DNA from: Acinetobacter sp. ANC 7912
Lineage (GTDB): Bacteria; Pseudomonadota; Gammaproteobacteria; Pseudomonadales; Moraxellaceae
DNA length: 64,000 bases
NCBI RefSeq assembly: GCF_039862785.1
Contig: NZ_CP156795.1
Location: forward strand, 186,001 to 250,000
Reading direction: 5' to 3'
Of this stretch, positions 52,266 to 61,040 are shown one piece after another (position 1 is the first letter of the stretch; the number at the start of each line of letters is the position of its first letter). Made by a program: the position numbers and the translations under genes. The notes under the pieces are model-generated. The model was not told the origin of the DNA, searched no databases, and saw only the letters and a program-made list of their open reading frames with translations.

Positions 52266-53240
52266 ATGTCCATCGAAATATTGATGGTAATTGGCTTCTG
52301 TCTGGCAGCCTATTCTATCGTGGGTAATGACGTTCCACAGACGCTGGGAACCTTTATTTCATCCAATTCGCACCGTCCGTGGTGGGTGTTGTGGATTTAT
52401 ATCAGTACCATTCTGGTAGTGGTGTTGACCTATGGCTGGATCAGTTCTGGCGTTGGCGACGCCTCCTATGGCCGTCTGGAAACCATTCCTTTCCCTGCAG
52501 AAGGGATTACCTGGCTGTATGTGGTTCCGCCAGTCCTGCTGCTGATTCTGACCCGTTACGGGATTCCGGTGAGTACTACCTTCCTGGTGCTGACGATTTT
52601 CTCCCCAACCAGTCTAGGTTCCATGATGGTCAAATCCATGATGGGCTACGCCGTGGCTTTTGTGGTAGCGATTGTGGTCTACCGTTTTGTCATGAAAGGT
52701 ATGGCGGAATACTTTGCCAAGACCCGCAATCATCCTCCATCTCATTTCTGGATCGGCTTACAGTGGCTATCTACCGGCTTCCTGTGGAGCCAGTGGCTGA
52801 TTCAGGATTTGGCCAATATTTTTGTGTATGTACCGCGTCAGGTACCGCTGGAATTCCTGATCTTTGCCATTGCAGTATTTGTGACGCTCATCGGGGTGGT
52901 GCTATACCAGCGCGGGGGCGCAATTCAGAAGATTATCGATACCAAAACTGGCGTGACCGATATCCGTTCGGCAACCGTGATCGACTTTATGTATGGCGCA
53001 ATCCTGCTGGTCTTCAAGGAATGGAGCAATATTCCGATGAGTACCACCTGGGTCTTCCTGGGTCTATTGGCCGGCCGTGAATTTGCCATGTCACTGTTCC
53101 TGTCCGAGGTGAACAAATATCGCACTTCACGCAATGTCAGCAAAGATGCGATGAAACTGATGTTCGGTCTGGCAATGTCGGTGATTCTGGCAACAACCTT
53201 ACCCGCAGCGTATGAGTTCATTACTAACTTTGGCAAATAA
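52266..53240 (+). CDS. Divergent PiT-family (phosphate permease-like) membrane protein
   Basis: This 324-residue protein has about nine hydrophobic helices. The first half carries 'SIVGNDVPQTLGTFISSN', resembling the GNDxxxxxGT signature of PiT permeases, and 'YGIPVSTTFLVL'. The second half repeats 'NIPMSTTWVFLGLLAGREF', while its GND-like element is degenerate ('GVTDIRSATVIDF'). This two-fold arrangement and the Pho box support Pi or anion transport, but the family is distant and the substrate is unproven. Start 52266 is taken for the AAAAGG site; 52227 is possible. Confidence 0.7.
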   Translation: MSIEILMVIGFCLAAYSIVGNDVPQTLGTFISSNSHRPWWVLWIYISTILVVVLTYGWISSGVGDASYGRLETIPFPAEGITWLYVVPPVLLLILTRYGIPVSTTFLVLTIFSPTSLGSMMVKSMMGYAVAFVVAIVVYRFVMKGMAEYFAKTRNHPPSHFWIGLQWLSTGFLWSQWLIQDLANIFVYVPRQVPLEFLIFAIAVFVTLIGVVLYQRGGAIQKIIDTKTGVTDIRSATVIDFMYGAILLVFKEWSNIPMSTTWVFLGLLAGREFAMSLFLSEVNKYRTSRNVSKDAMKLMFGLAMSVILATTLPAAYEFITNFGK

Positions 53241-53251
53241 AATTGAACAAT

Positions 53252-53280
53252 AAAAAAGCGAGCCCAGTGCTCGCTTTTTT
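53252..53280. terminator. Bidirectional terminator between PiT-like gene and LOG
   Basis: AAAAAAGCGAGC / GCTCGCTTTTTT with a 5-nt loop, a 12-bp stem. Confidence 0.93.
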
Positions 53281-53295
53281 GTTTGTAAATCAGGT

Positions 53296-53916
53296 TTAAA
53301 TGGCAAACTGTTTTGGACTGCCGAGATTTTTCAGGGCATTGAAAATATGTACCGAATGCTCGCAGACAATCAGCTTGGCGCGGTGTTGGGGGGGCAGGAA
53401 GCCTTCATTCACGGCATGATCCAGCTGGGCAATTAGCGGGTCATAAAAATTATTCACGTTATAGAGCATCATTGGTTTCTGGTGCTGATTGAGCTGGCCC
53501 CAGGTCGCAATTTCCAGAATTTCTTCAAAAGTCCCCAGACCACCAGGCAGGGCGACAAAGGCGCAGGCACGCTCCGCCATCAACGCTTTACGTTCATGCA
53601 TGGACTGCACAATATGCAGTTCGGTCAACTTGCTATGTGCAATCTCATAATCCAGCATAAATTCCGGAATCACACCTACTGCTTCGCCGCCATGCTCGAT
53701 CATGGTGTCAGCAACTTGGCCCATCAGGCCAATACTGGCACCGCCGTAGACCAGGCCGAAGCCGTTTTCGGCCAGACTCTGGGACAGCTGAACGGCTTTT
53801 TCTTGGTAAATCGGGTTATTGCCGGCACGTGAACCGCAGTACAGCGCTACCAGCGGGCGGGTGGTTTTGGGAGTTTTATTTTTAGTATGTTCAGTCATTC
53901 TTACTACACTTTGCAT
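53296..53916 (-). CDS. LOG-family nucleoside-5'-monophosphate phosphoribohydrolase
   Basis: This 206-residue Rossmann-fold protein has 'GLVYGGASIGLMGQVADTMI' and the LOG signature 'PGGLGTFEEILEIATW', with catalytic Arg/Glu around it. LOG proteins split AMP-type nucleotides (in plants, cytokinin ribotides) into base and ribose-5-phosphate. Two Met are possible; AAGGTG upstream favours 53916. Convergent with the PiT-like gene. Confidence 0.9.
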   Translation of the reverse strand: MQSVVRMTEHTKNKTPKTTRPLVALYCGSRAGNNPIYQEKAVQLSQSLAENGFGLVYGGASIGLMGQVADTMIEHGGEAVGVIPEFMLDYEIAHSKLTELHIVQSMHERKALMAERACAFVALPGGLGTFEEILEIATWGQLNQHQKPMMLYNVNNFYDPLIAQLDHAVNEGFLPPQHRAKLIVCEHSVHIFNALKNLGSPKQFAI

Positions 53917-54233
53917 CTTTTCTTCACCTTATCATTTTTTTATTTGCTTGCTACAACATATATTAAAAATATGACAAAACCATGCATCTTCCTTGCCAAT
54001 CTGCACGTCAAGAGTCAGGAAGCTTCAACCAAAGCATGAAAACTGATGAATTTCATTTTTAAATTGCTATACTGAAAATCTGTCTTACTACAATAGAATT
54101 CACATGGGTAGTCGAAGTTGGCGCTTTAACCAAATAAAACGTCACATTATCAAGTCTTTAACTCAAAGCGGAAATCATTCCACCTGCATCGCTCAACAGC
54201 ATGTCTTTCCACTGATGTTCAGGGGAGCATGTG
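53917..54233. other. Leader region of the TerC-family gene
   Basis: 317 bp with a -10-like TATACT at about 54068 and an upstream reading frame at 54104-54242 (below). It shows no resemblance to the yybP-ykoY manganese riboswitch sometimes found before TerC genes. Confidence 0.5.
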
Positions 54234-54242
54234 ATGATTTTT
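54104..54242 (+). CDS. Possible 45-residue upstream ORF overlapping the TerC start
   Basis: ATG 54104 to TGA 54240-54242, 45 codons of basic, His/Ser-rich peptide ([14 protein letters not shown]...). The stop overlaps the first codons of the TerC gene in another frame. The ribosome site is weak (TAGAATTC), so it may be non-coding; if translated it could couple or attenuate the next gene. Confidence 0.25.
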
Positions 54243-55811
54243 GAGTGGATGTCCGATCCTTCAGCCTGGGTAGGCCTACTGACCTTAATTGTTCTGGAAA
54301 TCGTACTGGGCATCGATAACCTGGTGTTTATTGCCATTCTTGCAGAAAAACTGCCGCCAGAACAGCGCAATACGGCACGTATCGTCGGCTTGAGTTTAGC
54401 CTTGGTGATGCGTCTGATCTTGCTGGCTTCGATTGCTTGGGTCGTGACGCTGACTGAACCGTTCTTCTATATCTTTGATCATCCATTCTCTGGACGGGAC
54501 CTGATCCTGCTCTTTGGTGGGGTGTTTCTGCTGTTTAAAGGCACCATGGAATTGCACGAACGTCTGGAAGCCAAACCAGTCGTAAAAGATGAAAATCCTG
54601 TGCATGCCGTGTTCTGGATGGTCATTGTTCAGATCGTGGTGCTGGACGCGATCTTCTCACTGGACAGTGTGATTACCGCAGTGGGCATGGTTAAAGACCT
54701 GTCAGTAATGATGACTGCAGTGATTATCGCTGTGGGGATCATGCTGTGGGCATCCAAAGCCCTGATGGAATTCGTCAATCGTCATCCGACGGTGGTGATT
54801 CTGTGTCTGGGCTTCCTGATGATGATTGGTTTCTCTCTGGTGGTGGAAGGCTTTGGTTTCCATATTCCGAAAGGCTACTTATACGCAGCAATCGGTTTCT
54901 CGGTGATTGTCGAGTTCATTAACCAGACCATGCGTCGTAACCAGGAAAAAATGGTCACGACAACAGATCTGCGTTACCGTACGGCTTCTGCCGTGATGCG
55001 TATGCTCGGTGGCAAGCCGGCGCAGGACAATGACTCGCCAGAACCAGAAGATGTATTGGCCACCCGTGCCTTTGCCGATGAAGTCTTTGATGATGATGAA
55101 AGTGGTGTCTATCACAGTGTGATGGTACAGGGCGTACTCGGTCTGTCTGAACGTCCAGTGAAATCGGTGATGACCCCGCGTCCTGAACTGGAATGGATCG
55201 ATCTGGATGAAGATCCGGAGATTATCCGTTCTAAGTTGCTGCATATGAGCCATTCGCGTTTGATCGTAGCCCGTGGTGAGTTGGACAATATTGCCGGTAT
55301 CGTGCTGACCCATAAAGTCCTGAATGAATACATCGAAACCGGTGTAATGGATTTCGAAAAGCACTTACGTGAGCCAGTGATTGTGCATGAAAATGCGCAG
55401 GTGCTGATGGTGATGGATCAGTTGCGTCAGGCGCCGTTGCAAATGGCAATTGTCCTGAACGAATATGGCTCGATTGAAGGCATCGCGACCCCGATTGATG
55501 TACTGGAAGCCATTGCCGGTGAATTCCCAGATGAAGATGAAATGGACACTGCGGCTGAAAGCCTGGATGACGGCAGCCTGTTGTTGGAAGGTTCAACCGA
55601 CATTCGTCATGTATCCCTGCTGATCGGTCGTGACCTGGTAGATGAATCAGAAGAATATTCAACCCTGTCCGGTTATATCCTATTCCACTTGGGACGCTTG
55701 CCGGAAAATGGTCAGAAGTTTGAAGCGGATGACCACATTTTTGAAGTGGTGACGATGGATGGTCATAAGATCGAGAAGGTTCATATTATTCCGCTGAAGC
55801 AAAAGGATTAA
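54234..55811 (+). CDS. TerC-family membrane protein with CBS and CorC-like C-terminus (YegH/YoaE type)
   Basis: This 525-residue inner-membrane protein has a TerC-type domain of seven or so helices ('[20 protein letters not shown]', with conserved acidic residue in 'EIVLGIDN', and '[16 protein letters not shown]') over about residues 1-225. A paired CBS module ('[18 protein letters not shown]' to about 425) and a C-terminal CorC/HlyC domain follow. TerC proteins handle manganese and other metals. Start 54234 is taken for AGGGGA at 7 nt. Confidence 0.9.
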   Translation: MIFEWMSDPSAWVGLLTLIVLEIVLGIDNLVFIAILAEKLPPEQRNTARIVGLSLALVMRLILLASIAWVVTLTEPFFYIFDHPFSGRDLILLFGGVFLLFKGTMELHERLEAKPVVKDENPVHAVFWMVIVQIVVLDAIFSLDSVITAVGMVKDLSVMMTAVIIAVGIMLWASKALMEFVNRHPTVVILCLGFLMMIGFSLVVEGFGFHIPKGYLYAAIGFSVIVEFINQTMRRNQEKMVTTTDLRYRTASAVMRMLGGKPAQDNDSPEPEDVLATRAFADEVFDDDESGVYHSVMVQGVLGLSERPVKSVMTPRPELEWIDLDEDPEIIRSKLLHMSHSRLIVARGELDNIAGIVLTHKVLNEYIETGVMDFEKHLREPVIVHENAQVLMVMDQLRQAPLQMAIVLNEYGSIEGIATPIDVLEAIAGEFPDEDEMDTAAESLDDGSLLLEGSTDIRHVSLLIGRDLVDESEEYSTLSGYILFHLGRLPENGQKFEADDHIFEVVTMDGHKIEKVHIIPLKQKD

Positions 55812-55838
55812 GCTCAGGCTTAAACCAAGTTTGCTAGA

Positions 55839-55866
55839 ATAGCCCGCATTGTCGGGCTATTTTTTT
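55839..55866 (+). terminator. Terminator of the TerC-family gene
   Basis: ATAGCCCG / CGGGCTAT, 6-nt loop, then TTTTTT. It sits 28 bp past the stop and 22 bp before the next start. Confidence 0.88.
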
Positions 55867-55888
55867 GATTTTATTTTTGGAACTCACC

Positions 55889-56353
55889 ATGTCAGAAGCA
55901 TGTCCATGTGGACTGGGAAATTATGAGACCTGTTGTCAGCCACTGCATCAGGGTAAGCGGATTGCGCAAACGGCTGAACAGCTGATGCGTTCGCGTTACA
56001 GCGCCTTTGCCAAGCAGGAAATTAACTATATTCAAAAGACCACAGCATTGGGGCAGCAGGATTTTCTGGATATGCCTGCGATTGCAGACTGGAGTAAATC
56101 AAATCAGTGGCTAAAACTGGAGATCGTGCAGGCCAATGAAAAGCTGGACAAAACTCATGCGTTGGTCGAATTCAAGGCTCATTTCCATGATGGTAAACAG
56201 GCCCAGATACATCATGAAGTTTCACATTTTGTCAAAGTGAAGGATGTCTGGTATTTCCTGGATCCAACCACAGATCAAAAGCTTACGATGAAACAGCCCT
56301 GTATTTGTGGTTCCGGGAAAAAATTTAAGCAATGTTGTGCGCAATTTTTATAA
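55889..56353 (+). CDS. YchJ-family protein with two SEC-C motifs
   Basis: This 154-residue protein (start 55889, MSEACPCG) has a zinc-binding SEC-C-like motif at each end: 'CPCGLGNYETCC' and 'CICGSGKKFKQCC'. The central YchJ domain includes 'AEQLMRSRYSAFA' and 'VSHFVKVKDVWYFLDP'. The biological role is unknown; the SEC-C motif is best known from SecA, where it binds SecB. Confidence 0.92.
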   Translation: MSEACPCGLGNYETCCQPLHQGKRIAQTAEQLMRSRYSAFAKQEINYIQKTTALGQQDFLDMPAIADWSKSNQWLKLEIVQANEKLDKTHALVEFKAHFHDGKQAQIHHEVSHFVKVKDVWYFLDPTTDQKLTMKQPCICGSGKKFKQCCAQFL

Positions 56354-56414
56354 CTTTCACATAGATTTGCCTTAGAATAGCGCGCAACTTAAAGCCTCAG
56401 GTGGAAGCAGGGCG

Positions 56415-57059
56415 ATGTTGTTGACCGTGATTTATATTATTGCCATTACCGCAGAAGCAATGACGGGTGCCTTGTCCGCCGGCCGCCGGAGTATGGACTG
56501 GTTTGGGGTCATCATTATTGCCTGTGTCACGGCACTTGGTGGCGGTTCGGTACGTGATGTCTTGCTGGGCCACTATCCACTGACTTGGGTCAAACATCCT
56601 GAATATCTGGTTTTAACCTGCTGTGCCGCTTTTGTGACTATCCTGATTGCCAAGTGGATGAAGCACTTACGCAATATTTTCCTGGTGCTGGATGCCTTGG
56701 GCCTGATTGGCTTTACCATCATTGGCTGTCAGATCGCCCTGGAAATGGGGCAGGGCTTTGTGGTCAGCGCCGTAGCTGGCGTATTGACCGGAGTATCTGG
56801 CGGTATTTTACGTGACATTTTATGTAATGATGTGCCGCTGGTGTTCCGCCGTGAACTGTATGCCAGTATTTCCTTTGTCGCGGTGATTTTTTACTGGATT
56901 TGTAGCAATGTCGGCCTATCCCTGGAGCTGACCATCATTTCCACCCTCATCTTCGGTTTTACCCTACGTCTGATTGCGATTTATTTTGGTCTAGAAATGC
57001 CAAAATTTATCTACAAGGATGACGATGAACAGTCCGCATCGTCCAAAGATGAATCATGA
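56415..57059 (+). CDS. Trimeric intracellular cation (TRIC)-type channel family protein
   Basis: This 214-residue protein has seven predicted helices. Two repeated 'GGGxxRD' elements ('ALGGGSVRDVLLG' and 'GVSGGILRDILCND') are the UPF0126/TRIC signature. Prokaryotic members form K+ or glycine-related channels. Its C-terminus is charged and disordered. It may share a transcript with ychJ 62 bp upstream, but no hairpin decides this. Confidence 0.88.
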   Translation: MLLTVIYIIAITAEAMTGALSAGRRSMDWFGVIIIACVTALGGGSVRDVLLGHYPLTWVKHPEYLVLTCCAAFVTILIAKWMKHLRNIFLVLDALGLIGFTIIGCQIALEMGQGFVVSAVAGVLTGVSGGILRDILCNDVPLVFRRELYASISFVAVIFYWICSNVGLSLELTIISTLIFGFTLRLIAIYFGLEMPKFIYKDDDEQSASSKDES

Positions 57060-57183
57060 GCATGATTTTCAGATAAGCGAGGCAAAATAGCCTCGCTTCT
57101 GCATTCAATCGTAGTATAACAAGAGTACTGATACGCCTGCTTTTTTCGCAGCTTCTCCCGTACCATCTATCAGAGATTTAATT

Positions 57184-58503
57184 ATGGACCTCGTTTCCCG
57201 GATTCAGCGCTTGCCGATTGGCAAATTCCATTACATGTTGCTGGTCGTGATTGGTTTCGGCTGGATGTTCGATGCCATGGACACTGGATTGATTTCATTT
57301 ATTCTGGCCAAAATGGCAGAAGACTGGCAGATGACGCCAGACCAGAAAGGCTGGGTCGTGTCGATCGGCTTTATCGGCATGGCGATTGGCGCGATCTGTT
57401 CAGGTGGATTAGCAGACCGTTTTGGCCGTAAAACGGTGTTTGCAGTAACACTGGTAGTGTACAGTCTGGCAACCGCAGCCTGTGCTTTTGCGCCGGATCT
57501 GACCTGGTTGCTGGTCTGTCGCTTTATTGTCGGTCTGGGACTGGGTGGACAGTTGCCTGTCGCGGTGACATTGGTGAGTGAATATATTCCGGCACGGGTA
57601 CGTGGTCGTTTTATTGTTTTATTGGAAAGTTTCTGGGGACTGGGTTGGCTTTGTGCAGCTTTAATTTCCTATTTTGTGATTCCGAAATTTGACTGGCATA
57701 CTGCCTTTTTAGTCGGTGGTATTCCAGCACTCTATGCCATCGTGATCTGGAAAATGGTGCCAGAATCGATTCCATTCCTGATTAACCGTGGCCGGTATGT
57801 AGAAGCACAGGCTTTGGTAAAAAAAATTGAAGCCAAGTGTGGTGTAGAAGTTCTGGAAATTTTTGAAGTCAAACCAGTAGCCGAGAACAAAACTATTTCC
57901 TTTAGCCAGCTCTGGTCAGGTGTATTTGCCCGTCGTACCTTGATGCTGTGGCTGATCTGGTTCGGCATTATCTTCTCTTACTATGGCATCTTCACTTGGC
58001 TGCCAAGCCTGCTGGTTAAAGAAGGCTATACCATCGTACAGTCCTTTGAATATGTGCTGATCATGATTCTGGCACAGCTGCCGGGCTATCTGGTAGCAGC
58101 ATGGCTGGTAGAAAAACTGGGCCGTAAAGCAACCTTGGCTGGTTTCATCGGCATGTGTGCAATCTCGGCTTACTTCTTTGGTCAGTCCGGTAGTGTCATT
58201 GAAATCGTGATCTGGGGTTGCTTGATGTCCTTCTTTAATCTGGGGGCTTGGGGTGTTCTTTATACTTATACCCCGGAACAGTACCCAACCAATATCCGTG
58301 CCTTTGGTTCAGGCTGGGCTGGGGCGATCGGCCGTATGGGCGGGATTGTGGCACCTTTTGCTGTGACTCACTTGATGGTGCTGCCTGCAGGTTTTAGCTA
58401 TGTCTTTACCATGTTTACTGCCGTTTTGATTGCAGTCGCTGTGGTGGTTCTGGTTCTGGGTGAGGAAACCAAAGGTAAAACCCTTGAGTCAATGAGCTTG
58501 TAG
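57184..58503 (+). CDS. MFS transporter, sugar/aromatic acid symporter type (NiaP-like)
   Basis: This 439-residue 12-TM carrier has 'GWMFDAMDTGLISFILAKMA', 'GGLADRFGRKTVFAVTLVVY' and 'GLGLGGQLPVAVTLVSEYIP'. The N-terminus 'IQRLPIGKFHYMLLVVIG' and the later 'PEQYPTNIRAFGSGWAGAIG' match NiaP/YceI-type niacin or aromatic-acid symporters. Ligand not proven. It is preceded by a hairpin AAGCGAGGC/GCCTCGCTT (57075-57098) without a T tract. Confidence 0.88.
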   Translation: MDLVSRIQRLPIGKFHYMLLVVIGFGWMFDAMDTGLISFILAKMAEDWQMTPDQKGWVVSIGFIGMAIGAICSGGLADRFGRKTVFAVTLVVYSLATAACAFAPDLTWLLVCRFIVGLGLGGQLPVAVTLVSEYIPARVRGRFIVLLESFWGLGWLCAALISYFVIPKFDWHTAFLVGGIPALYAIVIWKMVPESIPFLINRGRYVEAQALVKKIEAKCGVEVLEIFEVKPVAENKTISFSQLWSGVFARRTLMLWLIWFGIIFSYYGIFTWLPSLLVKEGYTIVQSFEYVLIMILAQLPGYLVAAWLVEKLGRKATLAGFIGMCAISAYFFGQSGSVIEIVIWGCLMSFFNLGAWGVLYTYTPEQYPTNIRAFGSGWAGAIGRMGGIVAPFAVTHLMVLPAGFSYVFTMFTAVLIAVAVVVLVLGEETKGKTLESMSL

Positions 58504-58569
58504 AATTGGTGAATTTTTAGTTGATTAGGGCGGATAAAGTGGATATTTTTACGCCATAAGACACGATTT

Positions 58570-58615
58570 GTCGCACTGTGTCATCTAGTGCCCTTGTGCC
58601 GCTTAGCAGTGCGAC
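58570..58615. repeat. Inverted repeat in the parC leader
   Basis: GTCGCACTG (58570-58578) and CAGTGCGAC (58607-58615), perfect 9-bp arms around 28 nt, 55 bp before the parC start. It could be an operator or a leader stem; no T tract. Confidence 0.5.
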
Positions 58616-58669
58616 TTAGCATAAGAAACATTGATACAAAAAATGAATTTTTTAGGATTATAGGTTGTT

Positions 58670-60889
58670 ATGACAAGCCTTGCGCATCATGCGACAGAAA
58701 ACCGTTCCGTAGCAGAATTTACCGAACAGGCCTACCTCAATTACGCCATGTACGTGATCATGGACCGTGCACTGCCACATATCAGTGATGGTCTGAAACC
58801 GGTACAGCGCCGTATTGTTTACGCCATGAGTGAACTGGGACTGAAATGGACCAGCAAGCCGAAAAAGTCTGCACGTACTGTAGGTGATGTGCTGGGTAAA
58901 TACCATCCGCATGGTGACTCAGCCTGTTATGAAGCCATGGTATTGATGGCACAGCCATTCAGTTACCGCTATCCATTTATTGAAGGGCAGGGTAACTGGG
59001 GTTCACCGGATGATCCGAAGTCCTTCGCTGCGATGCGTTATACCGAAGCCAAGCTATCCCAGTACAGTGAATTGTTGTTGTCTGAACTTGGTCAAGGCAC
59101 TTGTGACTGGCAGGACAACTTTGACGGTTCCTTGAAAGAGCCAATAAATCTGCCAGCGCGTGTACCGAATATTTTGTTGAATGGTACCACCGGTATCGCT
59201 GTTGGTATGGCAACTGATATTCCACCGCATAACCTGCGTGAAGTGGTTAAAGGTACGATTGCCCTGATCCGTAACCCGAACCTGACCGACAGCAAAGTTG
59301 CGGAATATATTCCTGGTCCGGACCTGCCAACCAAAGCTGAAATCATTACCTCACCAGCTGAATTGCTGAAAATGCAAAGTATGGGTCGTGGTAGCTATCG
59401 TATGCGCGCCGTGTATACGGTTGAGAAAAATGAGATTGTAATCACTGAGCTGCCATATCAGGTGTCTGGTTCCAAGATCATTTCCCAAATTGCCGACCAG
59501 ATGCAGGCCAAGAAACTGCCGCTGGTAACTGATGTGCGTGATGAATCGGATCATGAAAATCCAACCCGTCTGGTGATTGTGCTACGTTCGAATCGTATTG
59601 ATGCCGAATCGGTAATGAGTCACCTGTTCGCCACCACTGATCTGGAATCCAGTTACCGGGTCAATATGAACATGATCGGTGCGGATGGCCGTCCACAGGT
59701 GAAATCGATTCGCCGTATTCTGCTGGAATGGATTGAAATCCGGAAAGAGACCGTCACTCGCCGTCTTAAATTCCATCTGAACAAGATTGAAAAACGTCTG
59801 CATATTCTGGCGGGGCTGATCATTGCCTACCTGAATATTGATGAAGTCATTCAGATCATCCGTGAGGAAGATCATCCCAAACCGGTACTGATGGAACGTT
59901 TTGGGATTGATGAAATTCAGGCTGAAGCCATTTTAGAACTCAAGTTACGTCATTTGGCCAAACTTGAAGAAATGGAAATGCGCCGAGAGCAGGAAGAACT
60001 GGAAGCCAAAGCCGCGGAAATCCGTGACCAGTTAGCGAATCCAGAGTCACTCAAAACCCTGATCATCAATGAACTGAAAGATGATGCCAAGAAATTTGGC
60101 GATGACCGACGTTCACCAATTGTGGAGCGTGCCGAAGCAGCTGCAATTGATGAAACAGAAATGCTGCCAGCAGATCCTGTGACTGTAGTCTTGTCCGAAG
60201 CCGGCTGGATTCGCTGTGCCAAAGGTCATGAGGTTAATGCGGAGCATCTGAATTACCGTGCGGGGGATCAGTACCTGAGTCATGCTCAAGGTAAATCCAA
60301 TCAACGTGTCTATGTGCTGGATGAAACTGGCCGTAGCTATGCGCTAGCGATTAACAGCCTGCCATCTGCGCGTGGTTTGGGTGAACCGCTCAGTTCAAAA
60401 CTTTCTCCAGCCAGCGGTGTTGGCTTCAAGCAGGTGCTGGTGGCTGAAGATGACGCCGAAATTCTGGCAGTCAGCAATAAAGGTTATGGTTTCAAGACCC
60501 AGGCCAAACACTTGGATACCAATGCTAAAGCCGGTAAGGCCTTCCTGACTGTGCCAGAAGGCGCACAGCCAATGAATCTGGAGCCACTTGAAAATAAAAC
60601 CCATGTGGCGCTGCTCAGCTCTGCAGGTCGTCTGTTAATTGTTGATTTAGCTGAATTACCTGTGTTGAATAAGGGCAAGGGAAATAAGTTGATACAACTT
60701 GAAGATAAAGATCAGATTTTGTCCATGACAACACTGAACTTAGATGAAATAATTCAAGTGCTTGCAGGAAATCAACAAATAAAATTAAAAGGAGACGACC
60801 TGCAGAAATACATGGGGAAACGTGGTTCAAAAGGACAGCTTTTACCACGCGGATATCAAAAAGCAAATAAACTGTTGATTCAGAGATAA
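58670..60889 (+). CDS. parC: DNA topoisomerase IV subunit A
   Basis: This 739-residue type IIA topoisomerase subunit decatenates replicated chromosomes with ParE. The catalytic tyrosine is Tyr124 in '[11 protein letters not shown]'. The quinolone region reads '[14 protein letters not shown]' with Ser84 and Glu88, i.e. the wild-type residues whose substitution gives fluoroquinolone resistance in Acinetobacter. The C-terminal beta-pinwheel is complete. Start 58670 follows AGGATTATAGG. Confidence 0.97.
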   Translation: MTSLAHHATENRSVAEFTEQAYLNYAMYVIMDRALPHISDGLKPVQRRIVYAMSELGLKWTSKPKKSARTVGDVLGKYHPHGDSACYEAMVLMAQPFSYRYPFIEGQGNWGSPDDPKSFAAMRYTEAKLSQYSELLLSELGQGTCDWQDNFDGSLKEPINLPARVPNILLNGTTGIAVGMATDIPPHNLREVVKGTIALIRNPNLTDSKVAEYIPGPDLPTKAEIITSPAELLKMQSMGRGSYRMRAVYTVEKNEIVITELPYQVSGSKIISQIADQMQAKKLPLVTDVRDESDHENPTRLVIVLRSNRIDAESVMSHLFATTDLESSYRVNMNMIGADGRPQVKSIRRILLEWIEIRKETVTRRLKFHLNKIEKRLHILAGLIIAYLNIDEVIQIIREEDHPKPVLMERFGIDEIQAEAILELKLRHLAKLEEMEMRREQEELEAKAAEIRDQLANPESLKTLIINELKDDAKKFGDDRRSPIVERAEAAAIDETEMLPADPVTVVLSEAGWIRCAKGHEVNAEHLNYRAGDQYLSHAQGKSNQRVYVLDETGRSYALAINSLPSARGLGEPLSSKLSPASGVGFKQVLVAEDDAEILAVSNKGYGFKTQAKHLDTNAKAGKAFLTVPEGAQPMNLEPLENKTHVALLSSAGRLLIVDLAELPVLNKGKGNKLIQLEDKDQILSMTTLNLDEIIQVLAGNQQIKLKGDDLQKYMGKRGSKGQLLPRGYQKANKLLIQR

Positions 60890-61040
60890 GACTAGCATCC
60901 ATCCATCGAAATACGTTATATATGAACAACGATTCGACAGGATGGATGCAGTATTGCGCATCAACAAGCTTAATAATTCAGCGCAATATTGAAAAAAAAC
61001 AGTTGAGATTCTAAGGATTATGATTGGAGAGAATGGCATT

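Noticed and set aside
52379..53080. 233-codon frame inside the PiT-like gene on the same strand
   Set aside because: It is an out-of-frame shadow of a conserved membrane protein and its translation has no membrane pattern or motif.
53917..54233. yybP-ykoY manganese riboswitch before the TerC-family gene
   Set aside because: The conserved purine-rich core was not found; GGGGA at 54223 is simply the ribosome site.
58878..58945. Fluoroquinolone-resistance mutation in ParC
   Set aside because: The region reads GDSACYE with the wild-type Ser84 and Glu88.
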